Position numbers and translations under genes: made by a program. Shown piece by piece: positions 24,616 to 33,741 of a stretch of 64,000 nt of DNA. This DNA comes from Myxococcus qinghaiensis (GTDB lineage Bacteria > Myxococcota > Myxococcia > Myxococcales > Myxococcaceae): the NCBI RefSeq assembly GCF_024198215.1, contig NZ_JAKCFA010000019.1:124001-188000 (forward strand). The letters run 5' to 3'. Under the pieces are notes generated by a model. The model did no database searches, had not been told where the DNA came from, and saw nothing but the letters and a program-made list of their open reading frames with translations. Every line of letters starts with the position of its first letter. Positions within the stretch are counted from its first letter, which is position 1.

Positions 24616-25644
24616 TCAGGTGCCTTCGCGCAAATCGCCCAGCCGGCCCTTGGTGCCGGGCAGGCTCCCGGGCGGCAGCTTCGCGTAGATGTGCTTCACG
24701 GTGTCGACGAGCGTCTCCTGCACGTCGCGCGCGTGGAAGCCGAGCTCGGCCTGGGCCTTGGCGGCATCCAGCCAGAAGTAGTGCTCGCCAATCTCCACTT
24801 CCTGCGGGTCCAACGGCGCGGGCGTGCCGCGCAGCTTCGCCCAGCGCTCCAGCAACTGGCCGCCCAGGATGTTCACCTGCTTGGGCAGCCGCAGCCGGGG
24901 CGCGGCCACGCCGGTGAGGCGCTCCAGCCGCTCGAAGAACTCCCGGGTCGTCATGTTCACGCCCATCAGGTGGCGGCCGTACAGCTCGCCCCGGGTGAGC
25001 GCCTGGAGGAACGCCTCCGCGGCGTCGCGCACGTCCACGAAGGAGATGCCGCCACCCGGCATCGCGGGAATCTCCCGGTTGAGGAACTTCACCACCGTCC
25101 ACGTCGACGACAGCCGATCATCCCCGGGCCCCATCAACAGGCTGGGGTTGAGCACCACGAGGGGGATGGCGTGCTTGCGGCAGTACTCCAGCGCCAGCTT
25201 CTCTTCGTAGATTTTGGAGATGTAGTACGGCCACCGCGCTACCACGGTAATCGGGTAGTCAGCGGACTCGTCGAGCACCGCCTCCTCCTTCGACACCGCC
25301 GTGGTGCCGGACGTGGACGCGAGGACGACGCGCTTGACGCCCGCCTCGCGCACGTCGCGCAGGAGCTCGCGCGTGCTGTCCACGTGCAGCTCGAACATCT
25401 TCCGCGCGTCCTTCGGCTGGAAGGAGACGAGTCCGGCGAGGTGATAGACGCCCTCCACGCCGTCCAGCGCGCGGCGCACCGTGTCCCGGTCCTTCAGGTC
25501 GCCGGCGATGTACTCCGTGCCCGCATACGCGGGCCCCGTCGGACGCGAGCGTCCGATGAGGCGCACCGTGTGGCCCGCCGCCACCAGCTTGGGCACCAGA
25601 TGCGTGCCCAGGAATCCCGTGCCTCCAGTGACGAGCAGCTTCAC
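24616..25644 (-). CDS. NAD-dependent epimerase/reductase of the ether-lipid cluster
   Basis: A 342-residue extended SDR. Rossmann motif TGGTGFLGTHL, then VYHLAGLVSFQ, SSGTTAVS, and the catalytic YYISK (Tyr-x3-Lys), with SFVDVRDAAEAF near the substrate site. It resembles dihydroflavonol-4-reductase-like and 3-beta-hydroxysteroid dehydrogenase-like proteins. It is the last gene of a five-gene minus-strand cluster and overlaps the ElbD gene by 4 bp. By position it matches the fifth gene of the myxobacterial elb cluster; the exact reaction in ether-lipid assembly is not established by the sequence. Confidence 0.82.
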   Translation of the reverse strand: MKLLVTGGTGFLGTHLVPKLVAAGHTVRLIGRSRPTGPAYAGTEYIAGDLKDRDTVRRALDGVEGVYHLAGLVSFQPKDARKMFELHVDSTRELLRDVREAGVKRVVLASTSGTTAVSKEEAVLDESADYPITVVARWPYYISKIYEEKLALEYCRKHAIPLVVLNPSLLMGPGDDRLSSTWTVVKFLNREIPAMPGGGISFVDVRDAAEAFLQALTRGELYGRHLMGVNMTTREFFERLERLTGVAAPRLRLPKQVNILGGQLLERWAKLRGTPAPLDPQEVEIGEHYFWLDAAKAQAELGFHARDVQETLVDTVKHIYAKLPPGSLPGTKGRLGDLREGT

Positions 25645-28600
25645 GAGTTCTTCCCTCCCGAGGGAAGCGCGGGCAGGACGTCCACGTCCGTCGAGGGCGG
25701 TCCGCCCAGGTTGAGGACGCGGCCGTCACGCAGCTCGCGCACCGCGTCCTCGGCGATGCGGGTGGCGTAGCGGTAGCTCTCCGAGCGCGACATGCCCTGT
25801 GCGCGCGCGCGCAGCGCCTCGTGTCCCAGCGCGGGGCCGATGCTCACCTTGAGGTCCTTGGACTTGGGGAAGACGCTGCCCTTGGGCAGCGCGTCGAAGG
25901 CGCCGTGGATGTAGAGCGGCAGCACGTCCACCCGGTACGTCAGCGCCAGGTAGCCCAGCGTGGACTTGAACTCCTGCAGCTCTCCGGTGGGCGAGCGCGT
26001 GCCCTCCGGGAAGATGAGGACGTTGAAGCCCTGGCGCAGCGCCTCGCCCGCCTGGCGCAGCGACTGGCGCAGCGAGCCGTGCCGTTCGATGGGGACCAGG
26101 TTGGTGAAGTTCTCGAACCACGCGCGCTTGAGCGGCGTGTCGAAGAAGTAGTCGCGCGCGGCCAGCGAGACGAGCCGGTCTCCCTGCTCCTCCAGCACCA
26201 CGCGCACCAGGCCCGCGTCCAGGTGGCTGGCGTGGTTGGCGATGACCAGGAAGTTGCGGTTCATCGGGATGAAGGAGCGGCCCGTCACCTTCACGTCGAA
26301 GACGCCGCCGTAGAGGACCTTCTGCCCGAAGGTCAGCAGCTGCCGGCCCACGTCCGCGACGACGTCTGGCACCGGAATCTCCACCTCCTCCGCCTTCGCG
26401 TTCTCCTTGGAGATCTCCTTCGCCCGCGTCTCCGCCGACGGCCGGCGACCCGACGCAAGCACCACCTTGCGCAGGTCCTCCACCGTCTGCACCTGCGTCA
26501 AATCCTCAATCGCCGGCAACGGCACGCCCGCGCCTTCCAGCGCGGAGGACAGCTCCGTGAGCATCAGCGAGTCGAAGCCCAAGTCGCCCGTGAGGTGCGT
26601 CTCCGGACGCACGTCGGAGAGCGGCTTGTGGCAGACCTCGGCGATGAGCGGATAGAGCCACTCGGACGCGCCGCCGGTGCCCGCCACCGTGGCGGCCACC
26701 TTGTCGCGCGCCTTGGTGGCGCTGGCCGCCACGCGCTCCAGCCGCTGCAGCTCCTCCACCACCTGCTTGCGCTTCACCTTGCGCGTGGAGGTGCGCGGCA
26801 GCTCGCCGTCCCAGAAGCGCAGCACCTTCATGCGCCGGTAGAAGGGCATGCCCGCGCCCACCTTGCGGAAGTGCTCCTCCAACTCGCGGCGCACCTCCTC
26901 GCGGGGACGGTCGCCGTAGTCCGGCACGCACAGACACGCCACCTTCTCACCGCCCGCGTCGTCCGGCAGACCGACGATGGACAGCTCCTTGACGTGCGGG
27001 TGCTCCTGGTACAGCTCCTCCAGCTCGTCCGGGTAGATGTTCTTCCCGTTGTGGTCGATGATGACGTCCTTGGCTCGACCCACCAGGTACAGCCGGCCCT
27101 CCGCGTCCACGCGGCCCAGGTCGCCGGTGTGCAGCCAACCTTCCTTCAGCACCGCCTCCGTCGCCTCGCGGTCCCCGAAGTAGCCCGCCATGACGTTGGG
27201 GCCCTTGGCCAGCACCTCGCCAATGCCGTCATTGTCCGGCTGGAGGATGCGCACTTCGATTCCGGCGAGCGGCTTGCCCACCGAGCCGGGCGTGCGCTTG
27301 TTGCCGGGCGTCGCGACGGCGAGCACCGGCGCGGCCTCCGTCAGGCCGTAGCCCTCCGTGATGTTGAAGCCCAGCTCGTGGAAGGCCTTGTGCACTTCCT
27401 CGGGCAGCGCCGAGCCACCCGACACCAGCACCTTGATGCGCCCGCCGAACTTGCGGTGCACGGGCCAGAACAAGAGCTTGCCCAGGTTGACGTTAGCGCG
27501 GTTCCGCAGCTCACCGTGCGTGGCCATCATCGCCTTGATGGCCTGCTCCACCAGCGGCGGACGGCTGGCGAACTCCTGCGTCATCTTCCGGTGCAGCAGC
27601 TGCCACAGCGCCGGCACGCCAATCATCGCGGTGATGCGGCCCGTCTCGAAGACCTCGCCCAACCGGTCCGATGTCAGCTCGTCGATGTACGTGATTTCCG
27701 CGCCCCGCGAGAACGGCGTGAGGAAGCCCGCGGAGAACTCGAACGTGTGGTGCAGGGGCAGCACGGACAACACGCCGTCGCCCACGCCCACGTTGAACAC
27801 GCCGGCCAGCTTCGCCACCAGCGAGGAGAAGTTGCGGTGGGTGAGCATCACGCCCTTGGGCGTGCCCGTCGTGCCCGACGTGAAGATGAGGCTCGCCAGG
27901 TCATCCGCGGACGCGGACTTGCGCACCGGCCCGATGCGGTCCTCCGGGTACGCCGGGTCGCCCGTCATCGCCTCCGCGAGGCTCGCGATGATGACGTTGT
28001 CACCCAGCGCGCCGAACAGGCCGGAGAAGTCCCGCGACGCGTCCTCGGACATCAGGCAGACCTTCGCCTCCGCCCGCTTCGCGATGTTGATGACCTCCGC
28101 CTCGCTCAGGCCCGGGTCCACCGGCACCATCGTCGCGCCCGCACGCAAGATGCCGAAGAAGCACGTGCCCCACTCGGGCCGGTTCTCCGACACCAGCAGC
28201 ACCCGGTCTCCAGGCTTCACGCCCGAGCGCACGAGGAAGCTGCCCACGCGGGCCGCGTAGCGGTGCACCTCGCCGAAGGTGAAGCGCTCCTCCTTCTCGC
28301 CCGCCACCATGCGGAAGGCCACCCGGTGCCGGTACGCATGCACCGTCGCCTCGAACAGCTCCAGCAAGTCGCGGTGCGCGGGGATGACGGTGCGCTTCTC
28401 GCGCTCCTCCTCCAGGCCGGGAAACACCCACTTCTCCAGGCCCGGCAGGTGCGTCTCCATGAAGTACGCGCGCCAGTCGATGTGCTCCGGGTCCCACGGA
28501 ATCTTCAGCCGGTCCGCGTGCACCATGCGCGTGTAGACGGAGCGCGTGTTGTCACAGCGGAAGACGTACCGGTTCTCGTAGAGGAAGGGGAGGAACAGGT

Positions 28601-30053
28601 CCGTCATCGCGATGAGGCCCGCGTTGCTCGTCTCCACTTCCTCGAGCGACACCTTGGCCTTGTCCAGCATCGCCTGCACGGCGGGCGCGCCCCACGCGGG
28701 CCGCACCTCGTCGATGGCCTTCCTCAGGAACTTGGCGCCCCGGACGAGCATGGGCGCGCTCATCCACTCGAACTCGAGCTTGCTGACCGGCTGCGGCTCC
28801 AGCCGCGAGCGCAGCGAGTTTAGCACCTTGTTGCCCGACTCCTTGTTCCGGTAGTAGCGCCGCCGGTACAGGCCCACCAGCTCCACGGAGCGGCTGGCGT
28901 AGAACGGATTCACGTCGCCGGAGGCCAGCTGGTAGACGCGCCGCTCCTCCACGTCGATGGACTGCGCGGTGATGCCAATCGTCGCGCCCGCCACCTGGTC
29001 CACTGGGATGATGTCCAGGATGGTGTTCTCACCCGCGGGGATGCCACCCGGGCCCTTGATGCCGGCGAACGCCAGCGGCGCGGACGTGGTGAAGCCCTCG
29101 TTCCAACCCGGGAAGGGGAAGTGGCGCGCGCTCTCCACAATGGAGGGCCGCACAATCGCGTAGCGCAGCCCCGGCGTGCCGGCGATGACCTGCTCGCCCA
29201 GGGACTTCGTGTACGTGTACGTGTTGGGCCAGCCCCAGTGCGCCGCGCGCTCCATGCCCGCGCGCACCAGCTCGCCGCTCAGCCACAGCTTGCGCTCACG
29301 GCCCACCGCGAGCCGCAGCGTCTTCTCGTCGTTGACGTCGCGGCCTTCCTCGGCCAGCCGGTCCAACGCCTTCTTGCGGAAGGTGGACGTCAGCGCCCGG
29401 TCATCGGCCTGCTCGCGCAGCCGCGCGACGATTCGCTCCGCGTCCTTCAGCTCCTGCTCCAGGCTGAAGTCGCGCCCGTCCAGCTCGTCCTTCTTCGGGA
29501 AGTAGCCGCGGACCTCCTCGTCCTCGAACACGAGCCCGCTGCGGTTGCCCGCGACGAACGACGTGGACATGTGGATGAGGGGCACCGCCCAGCGCAGCGC
29601 CAGCTCCACCGCGTACTTCACGCCGTGGGTGTTGACGTTGAGGCCGACTTCGAGCGACGGGTTGAAGGACACCAGGCCCGCGCAGTTGACGAAGGCGTGC
29701 ACCTTGCCCGTCAGCTCCGCCACCTGGGCCTCTTCCAGGCCCACCCACGGGTCGGTGATGTCGCCGTCGAGGACCTGGCACTTCTTGCGCAGGAACTCGA
29801 GCGCGCCCTCTTCCCCGTAGGTGTCGCGCAGGGGCTGGAAGGGCTCGCTGGTGGCGACCTTGTCGAAGAAGCGACGCTCGGCGGAGGCCGCGCTGCCCTT
29901 GCGGACGAGCACGTACACACGCTCCAGCTCCTGCCCGTAGCGGTGCAGCAGCATGGACAGCGTCACCTTGCCCACGAAGCCCGTGGCGCCCGCGAACAAC
30001 AGGCGCTTGCCGGTGAAGACCTGGGAGACGTTCAGCTCGGGTTGCGGTGACAT
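25641..30053 (-). CDS. elbD: Multidomain ether-lipid synthase ElbD (reductase-ligase-ACP-acyltransferase)
   Basis: A 1470-residue fusion with four modules. Residues 1-480: thioester/fatty-acyl-CoA reductase-like SDR (LLFAGATGFVGKVTLSMLLHR; catalytic YTKSLGE). About 590-1130: AMP-forming acyl-CoA synthetase (LIFTSGTTGTPKGVMLTHRN, EGYGLTEAAPV, GWLHTGDLGRVDAEG). About 1160-1225: acyl carrier domain with the phosphopantetheine serine in LGFDSLML. About 1270-1450: PlsC-type 1-acylglycerol-3-phosphate acyltransferase (NHASHLDAG for HX4D; FPEGTRSPTG). This exact order is that of ElbD, described in Myxococcus xanthus and Stigmatella aurantiaca as needed for alkyl-ether lipids and for fruiting and sporulation. 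Start ATG at 30053, 8 bp after the upstream LarA-like gene. Confidence 0.9.
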   Translation of the reverse strand: MSPQPELNVSQVFTGKRLLFAGATGFVGKVTLSMLLHRYGQELERVYVLVRKGSAASAERRFFDKVATSEPFQPLRDTYGEEGALEFLRKKCQVLDGDITDPWVGLEEAQVAELTGKVHAFVNCAGLVSFNPSLEVGLNVNTHGVKYAVELALRWAVPLIHMSTSFVAGNRSGLVFEDEEVRGYFPKKDELDGRDFSLEQELKDAERIVARLREQADDRALTSTFRKKALDRLAEEGRDVNDEKTLRLAVGRERKLWLSGELVRAGMERAAHWGWPNTYTYTKSLGEQVIAGTPGLRYAIVRPSIVESARHFPFPGWNEGFTTSAPLAFAGIKGPGGIPAGENTILDIIPVDQVAGATIGITAQSIDVEERRVYQLASGDVNPFYASRSVELVGLYRRRYYRNKESGNKVLNSLRSRLEPQPVSKLEFEWMSAPMLVRGAKFLRKAIDEVRPAWGAPAVQAMLDKAKVSLEEVETSNAGLIAMTDLFLPFLYENRYVFRCDNTRSVYTRMVHADRLKIPWDPEHIDWRAYFMETHLPGLEKWVFPGLEEEREKRTVIPAHRDLLELFEATVHAYRHRVAFRMVAGEKEERFTFGEVHRYAARVGSFLVRSGVKPGDRVLLVSENRPEWGTCFFGILRAGATMVPVDPGLSEAEVINIAKRAEAKVCLMSEDASRDFSGLFGALGDNVIIASLAEAMTGDPAYPEDRIGPVRKSASADDLASLIFTSGTTGTPKGVMLTHRNFSSLVAKLAGVFNVGVGDGVLSVLPLHHTFEFSAGFLTPFSRGAEITYIDELTSDRLGEVFETGRITAMIGVPALWQLLHRKMTQEFASRPPLVEQAIKAMMATHGELRNRANVNLGKLLFWPVHRKFGGRIKVLVSGGSALPEEVHKAFHELGFNITEGYGLTEAAPVLAVATPGNKRTPGSVGKPLAGIEVRILQPDNDGIGEVLAKGPNVMAGYFGDREATEAVLKEGWLHTGDLGRVDAEGRLYLVGRAKDVIIDHNGKNIYPDELEELYQEHPHVKELSIVGLPDDAGGEKVACLCVPDYGDRPREEVRRELEEHFRKVGAGMPFYRRMKVLRFWDGELPRTSTRKVKRKQVVEELQRLERVAASATKARDKVAATVAGTGGASEWLYPLIAEVCHKPLSDVRPETHLTGDLGFDSLMLTELSSALEGAGVPLPAIEDLTQVQTVEDLRKVVLASGRRPSAETRAKEISKENAKAEEVEIPVPDVVADVGRQLLTFGQKVLYGGVFDVKVTGRSFIPMNRNFLVIANHASHLDAGLVRVVLEEQGDRLVSLAARDYFFDTPLKRAWFENFTNLVPIERHGSLRQSLRQAGEALRQGFNVLIFPEGTRSPTGELQEFKSTLGYLALTYRVDVLPLYIHGAFDALPKGSVFPKSKDLKVSIGPALGHEALRARAQGMSRSESYRYATRIAEDAVRELRDGRVLNLGGPPSTDVDVLPALPSGGKNS

Positions 30054-30061
30054 GTCCGACC

Positions 30062-31672
30062 TCACTTCACGTCCACCATCACCGTGGGGGCAATGCGCAG
30101 GAGGCTGATGGTGGCCGAGCGGCCCATGAAGCCGCGCGCTTCCTCGATGGCCTCGGTGAGCGTGTCGGTGCGGTCCCAGCCGAGCAGCGCGGGGACGTGG
30201 TTGTTCTCCGCGCCCGCGACGATGACCTTGCCCACGTGCTGGCGACCGTTCTCGCCCCAGTACCACATGTAGAACGGGTGCACGCCGTGGTAGGCGTTGT
30301 TCTTGCGGTACAGGTGCACGTAGCTGGGGTTCTCCGCGAACTCCTTCTCGTACTTGTGCTCCAGCTTCATGGAGTCACGCGTCTCGGGAAGCAGCCGGTG
30401 GAAGAACTCGATGTAGCTGGGGTGGTGCTCCGGGTCGAACTCGTCGTAGGCCGGGTGCAGCAGGATGAGCACGCCGCCCTTCTTCACCAGCGGCACGCCG
30501 CGGTTCAGGTTGAAGAAGTAGCCCAGCCCCATCACCTGCACGAGCAGCGGGTTGAGGATGGAGTTGACGCTGTACGGAGAGACGAACGGAATCGGGAAGA
30601 TGACGATGTCGCTCTGCCCCTCCACCGGCACCACGTACTGCTTCCAGCTGGTCTCCAGCGTCTTGGCGTGCGCGGGCTCGGTGGCCCCGGCGTACACGCC
30701 CGTGACGTCGTAGGGCGCCGGAATCGTGTTGAGGATTTTGCGGGCCGCCGCGCGCGGCATCTTGGACAACGCGTAGCGCATGGCCTGGAACTTCAGCCGG
30801 TCGCCCTCGGTGTAGTCCTCCTCGCGCTTGGCGAGGAAGTCCGTGGGCGCGCCGAACATGCGGTTGTTCAGCGTGGTCTCGATGTGGAAGACCTTCAGGT
30901 GCTTGTCGATGTTGCGGCCGATGCGCTCGTTGCTGCGGTACAGCGCGCTCGCCTTCGGCTCCATGTAGCTTTCCGAAGCGCGGATGGTCTTCGGATTGTG
31001 GTGGTGGCGCAGCGACGCGTAGTTGGACACGCCGGTGCCCATGGACTTGTGCCCGCCATTCATGGGCACGAAGTTCACGTTCACATAGATGATGAGGTCG
31101 CTCTCCGCGACGCGGCGGTTGACGGAGACTTCCTCGCCGTGGGACGTGCGCTCCAGCGCGACGATGCCGTCCGGGTCTTCCGCGTCGTGGTTGTAGTAAC
31201 GGTCCGGATAGAAGGCGTCGTAGATCTTCTCGCCCACCATCCGCTTCATCTCGCCTTCCGTCATGCGACGGTGCAGCGCGTTGGCGATGACCAGGTGCAC
31301 GTCATCCACGCCGCTGTCGGCGGCCAGCTCCAGCACCACCTCCAGGATGGACTGGCGCACGTCCGGCGTCACCATGGGCGGCAGCGGCACGCTGATGTCG
31401 TCGATGACGCACGTCAGCCGCATGCCCGGCTTGAGCAGCGCGTGCAGCGGGTCCATGCCATCCGGGTTGTTGATGGCCCAGCGGATGGCGGCCTTGACGT
31501 TGGGCACTCCCGCCATGGGCGGGCGGGGGAAGATGACCCGGGTACCCACGGGCAAATCTTCCTGGAGGAAGCCTTCACCGTAGAAGAGGGCGCGCGGGGG
31601 GCTGCCCTTCTCGGTGATGACGACCTGGCTTTCCTCGTCGTACAGCTTCTGGAGCGTCTTGAACGGGCGCAT
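30062..31672 (-). CDS. Lactate-racemase-like (LarA/DUF2088) protein of the ether-lipid cluster
   Basis: A 536-residue protein related to LarA nickel-pincer racemases: the N-terminal DUF2088-type region includes RVIFPRPPMAG, CVIDDISVPLPP, VHLVIANALHRRMTEGEM and NVNFVPMNGGHKSMGTGVSNY, the last containing the GGHK pattern. It is longer than typical LarA (about 425 residues), with an extra C-terminal region rich in aromatic residues. LarA activity depends on a synthesised nickel cofactor; no larB, larC or larE gene is visible here. Cluster position (third of five) matches elb; its role in ether-lipid synthesis is unknown. Confidence 0.75.
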   Translation of the reverse strand: MRPFKTLQKLYDEESQVVITEKGSPPRALFYGEGFLQEDLPVGTRVIFPRPPMAGVPNVKAAIRWAINNPDGMDPLHALLKPGMRLTCVIDDISVPLPPMVTPDVRQSILEVVLELAADSGVDDVHLVIANALHRRMTEGEMKRMVGEKIYDAFYPDRYYNHDAEDPDGIVALERTSHGEEVSVNRRVAESDLIIYVNVNFVPMNGGHKSMGTGVSNYASLRHHHNPKTIRASESYMEPKASALYRSNERIGRNIDKHLKVFHIETTLNNRMFGAPTDFLAKREEDYTEGDRLKFQAMRYALSKMPRAAARKILNTIPAPYDVTGVYAGATEPAHAKTLETSWKQYVVPVEGQSDIVIFPIPFVSPYSVNSILNPLLVQVMGLGYFFNLNRGVPLVKKGGVLILLHPAYDEFDPEHHPSYIEFFHRLLPETRDSMKLEHKYEKEFAENPSYVHLYRKNNAYHGVHPFYMWYWGENGRQHVGKVIVAGAENNHVPALLGWDRTDTLTEAIEEARGFMGRSATISLLRIAPTVMVDVK

Positions 31673-31686
31673 GGCGGGCAGGGGGA

Positions 31687-32352
31687 CTACTTGAGGTCGA
31701 GGATGGGCCAGTTGTAGGCGCGCGCGATGGAGCGCAGCCGCAGGTCCGGGTTCACCGCGGTGGGACGGCCCACCACCGCGAGCATGGCGTAGTCGGAGGC
31801 GCTGTCGGAGTAGCCGTGGCACTTGTCCAGCGTCAGGCCCTCCTTGGCGCAATAGGCACGGATGGAGTTGGCCTTGTTCGCGCCTTCGATGATGGGCGGA
31901 ATCACCTTGCCGGTGGCCTTGCCGCCCACGAACTGCATCTTGTTGGCGATCAGGTCATCGGCGCCCAGGTGCCGGGCGAGCGGACGCATGGTGAAGTCCA
32001 GCGCCCCCGTCACCAGCACGACTTTGCACCCGCTGCGGCGGGCCTGGTCGATGAGGTCCTGGGACTGCTCGAAGAGCGCGGGCTGCAGCACGTCCTCGAA
32101 CATGTCCTCCGCGATGGTGACGAGGCGGTCCTCGGTCAACCCCGCGTAATAACGGTAGAAGAACTCGTTGAACGTCTTGCGGTCCAGCGAATCCATGAGC
32201 CCGAAGAGGGGCACGCTGAGGGCGGTGCTCAAGGTCCGTCCCGCGATGCCCGACACGGAGCCCCGGTTCATCGCGTAGTACGCGTAGACGTGGACGACGT
32301 TCGTCTTCACGAGCGTCCCGTCGACATCGAAAAAGGCGGCTTTCGAGGGCAT
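31687..32352 (-). CDS. HAD-superfamily hydrolase (subfamily IB, SerB-like)
   Basis: A 221-residue phosphatase-like protein: motif I FFDVDGTLVKT (nucleophile Asp), motif II KVVLVTGAL, motif III Lys in EGANKANSIRAYC, motif IV HGYSDSASDYAML. It belongs to the HAD-IB group (phosphoserine phosphatase, lysophospholipid-related phosphatases, CicA), often found with PlsC acyltransferases. In this cluster a lipid-phosphate or glycerol-phosphate substrate is likely by context. 14 bp upstream of the LarA-like gene. Confidence 0.85.
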   Translation of the reverse strand: MPSKAAFFDVDGTLVKTNVVHVYAYYAMNRGSVSGIAGRTLSTALSVPLFGLMDSLDRKTFNEFFYRYYAGLTEDRLVTIAEDMFEDVLQPALFEQSQDLIDQARRSGCKVVLVTGALDFTMRPLARHLGADDLIANKMQFVGGKATGKVIPPIIEGANKANSIRAYCAKEGLTLDKCHGYSDSASDYAMLAVVGRPTAVNPDLRLRSIARAYNWPILDLK

Positions 32353-32438
32353 GTGGCAGCGGGCTTCCTGACACTCCAGGGGGGGTGAGGTCAACGACGC
32401 CGGGACGGGGGAAGGCTCCCCCACCCCTGCTAGCATGG

Positions 32439-33431
32439 CTAGAGCCAGCCTTGCTCGCGGTACCACTCGGCGCTGCGGCGGATGGAGTCCTCCAAATCCC
32501 TCTTGGGGTGATACCCCAGGAGGCGCTCGGCCTTCGCGCTGGAACAGGTCCAGGCGGGCGCGAGCAGCTGTCGGGCCAGCTTCCGGTTCAGGGGGAGCTT
32601 CTTGCCCGTCACCCGCGACACGCCGTCCGCCGCCGAGGCGAGGGTGCTCAGCACCCAGGGACTCATGCGCACCGTGCGGGGTGTCAGGCCCAGCGCCTTC
32701 GCCCCCAGGTCCTGCACCGCCTCCAAGGAGAGCGGCCCACCCGGGCCCGCGCAGAAGAAGGCCTGGCCCACCGCGCTCGGGTGCTCGGCCTGCAGAATCA
32801 GCGCGTCCACCACGTCCTCCACGTCCACCATGGTGAGGGGACGGGGGCCGCCCACCAGCTCCAGCCGGATGCCCTTCTTCACCAGCTTGAAGAAGGTGAG
32901 GTTCTCCCGGTCTCCAGGGCCGAGGATGCGCGGCGGACGCGACACTGTCACCGGCAGCCGGTCTCCATAGGAGAAGGCGATGCGCTCCGCCTCCGCCTTG
33001 CTCTCGCCGTACCACTCGTGCGGATGGAAGGCGTCCTCCTCGACGTGCGGGCGGGTGGGGGAGGACGGCCCCATGGCCGCCAGCGAGCCGACCAGGACCA
33101 GGCGCGGACGGTGTCCCGCGGCCACCATGGCGTCGCACAACAGGCGCGTGCCCTCCGCGTTGACGCGCAGGAAGTCCTCGCGTGTCGCGCCGCGGCGAAC
33201 GCCGGCGAGGTGGAAGACGACGTCCTGACCCTCCACGGCGGGGCGCAGCGAGGCGGCGTCCGTCACGTCCCCCTCCACGCGCGTATAGGAGATGCCGGCC
33301 AGTCCGGAGGCGTCTCCCCGAGGGCGCAGGAGGCACGTCACGGTGTCGCCGCGCGCCGCCAGGGCACGGGCCAACCAGATTCCAAGGAAGCCACCGGCTC
33401 CGGTGATGAGGGCTCGCATGGGTCGTTTCAT
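32439..33431 (-). CDS. NAD-dependent epimerase/dehydratase, first gene of the ether-lipid cluster
   Basis: A 330-residue extended SDR: TGAGGFLGIWLARAL cofactor loop, VFHLAGVRRG, SLAAMGPS and the catalytic YGESK (Tyr-x3-Lys). It is similar in size and type to the last gene of the cluster (24616), so the cluster is flanked by two related reductase/epimerase genes. Start is the ATG at 33431 or the in-frame ATG at 33419. The promoter for the whole five-gene unit should lie in the 310-bp region upstream, shared with the divergent SWIB gene. Confidence 0.8.
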   Translation of the reverse strand: MKRPMRALITGAGGFLGIWLARALAARGDTVTCLLRPRGDASGLAGISYTRVEGDVTDAASLRPAVEGQDVVFHLAGVRRGATREDFLRVNAEGTRLLCDAMVAAGHRPRLVLVGSLAAMGPSSPTRPHVEEDAFHPHEWYGESKAEAERIAFSYGDRLPVTVSRPPRILGPGDRENLTFFKLVKKGIRLELVGGPRPLTMVDVEDVVDALILQAEHPSAVGQAFFCAGPGGPLSLEAVQDLGAKALGLTPRTVRMSPWVLSTLASAADGVSRVTGKKLPLNRKLARQLLAPAWTCSSAKAERLLGYHPKRDLEDSIRRSAEWYREQGWL

Positions 33432-33741
33432 CCGAAAAAGTACACCTCGTCCGCAAGCGGAATCCCACGTGCCCTGTCGCAATCCTCCGAGGGCGGACAT
33501 CGCGCGAGGCCGGATTCTCGGGTCGGGACGCGCCGCGAGAGGGGGGCGTCCGAGCGAGAATCGTGCTGCGGAGCCGGTTTCTCGGGCATGAAACGCGTTG
33601 CGTAGGGCGTTTCCAGAGGGAAAAACGCAGGAGAGGGCTGTTTTTCGGGCTTGGGCGTGCTACCTACGGCCCACCGGCACTGGCTTAAAAACAAGCGAGG
33701 CCGCACAACGTCCCCTTCGGAGGGGAGGAGACTCAAGACGA
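33432..33741. promoter_or_regulatory. Divergent intergenic region between ether-lipid cluster and SWIB gene, with direct repeats
   Basis: No gene is visible. Two near-identical 14-bp direct repeats, GCCGG(A/T)TTCTCGGG, occur at 33509-33522 and 33573-33586, 64 bp apart. That is close to six helical turns, so both would face the same side of the DNA. They are candidate operator sites for a regulator acting on one or both divergent genes. Just before the SWIB ATG, CCCCT-TCGG-AGGGG forms a small hairpin (33711-33724) followed by AGGAG. The stretch near 33680 is A-rich (GGCTTAAAAAC), but I could not assign -35/-10 boxes. Confidence 0.4.
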
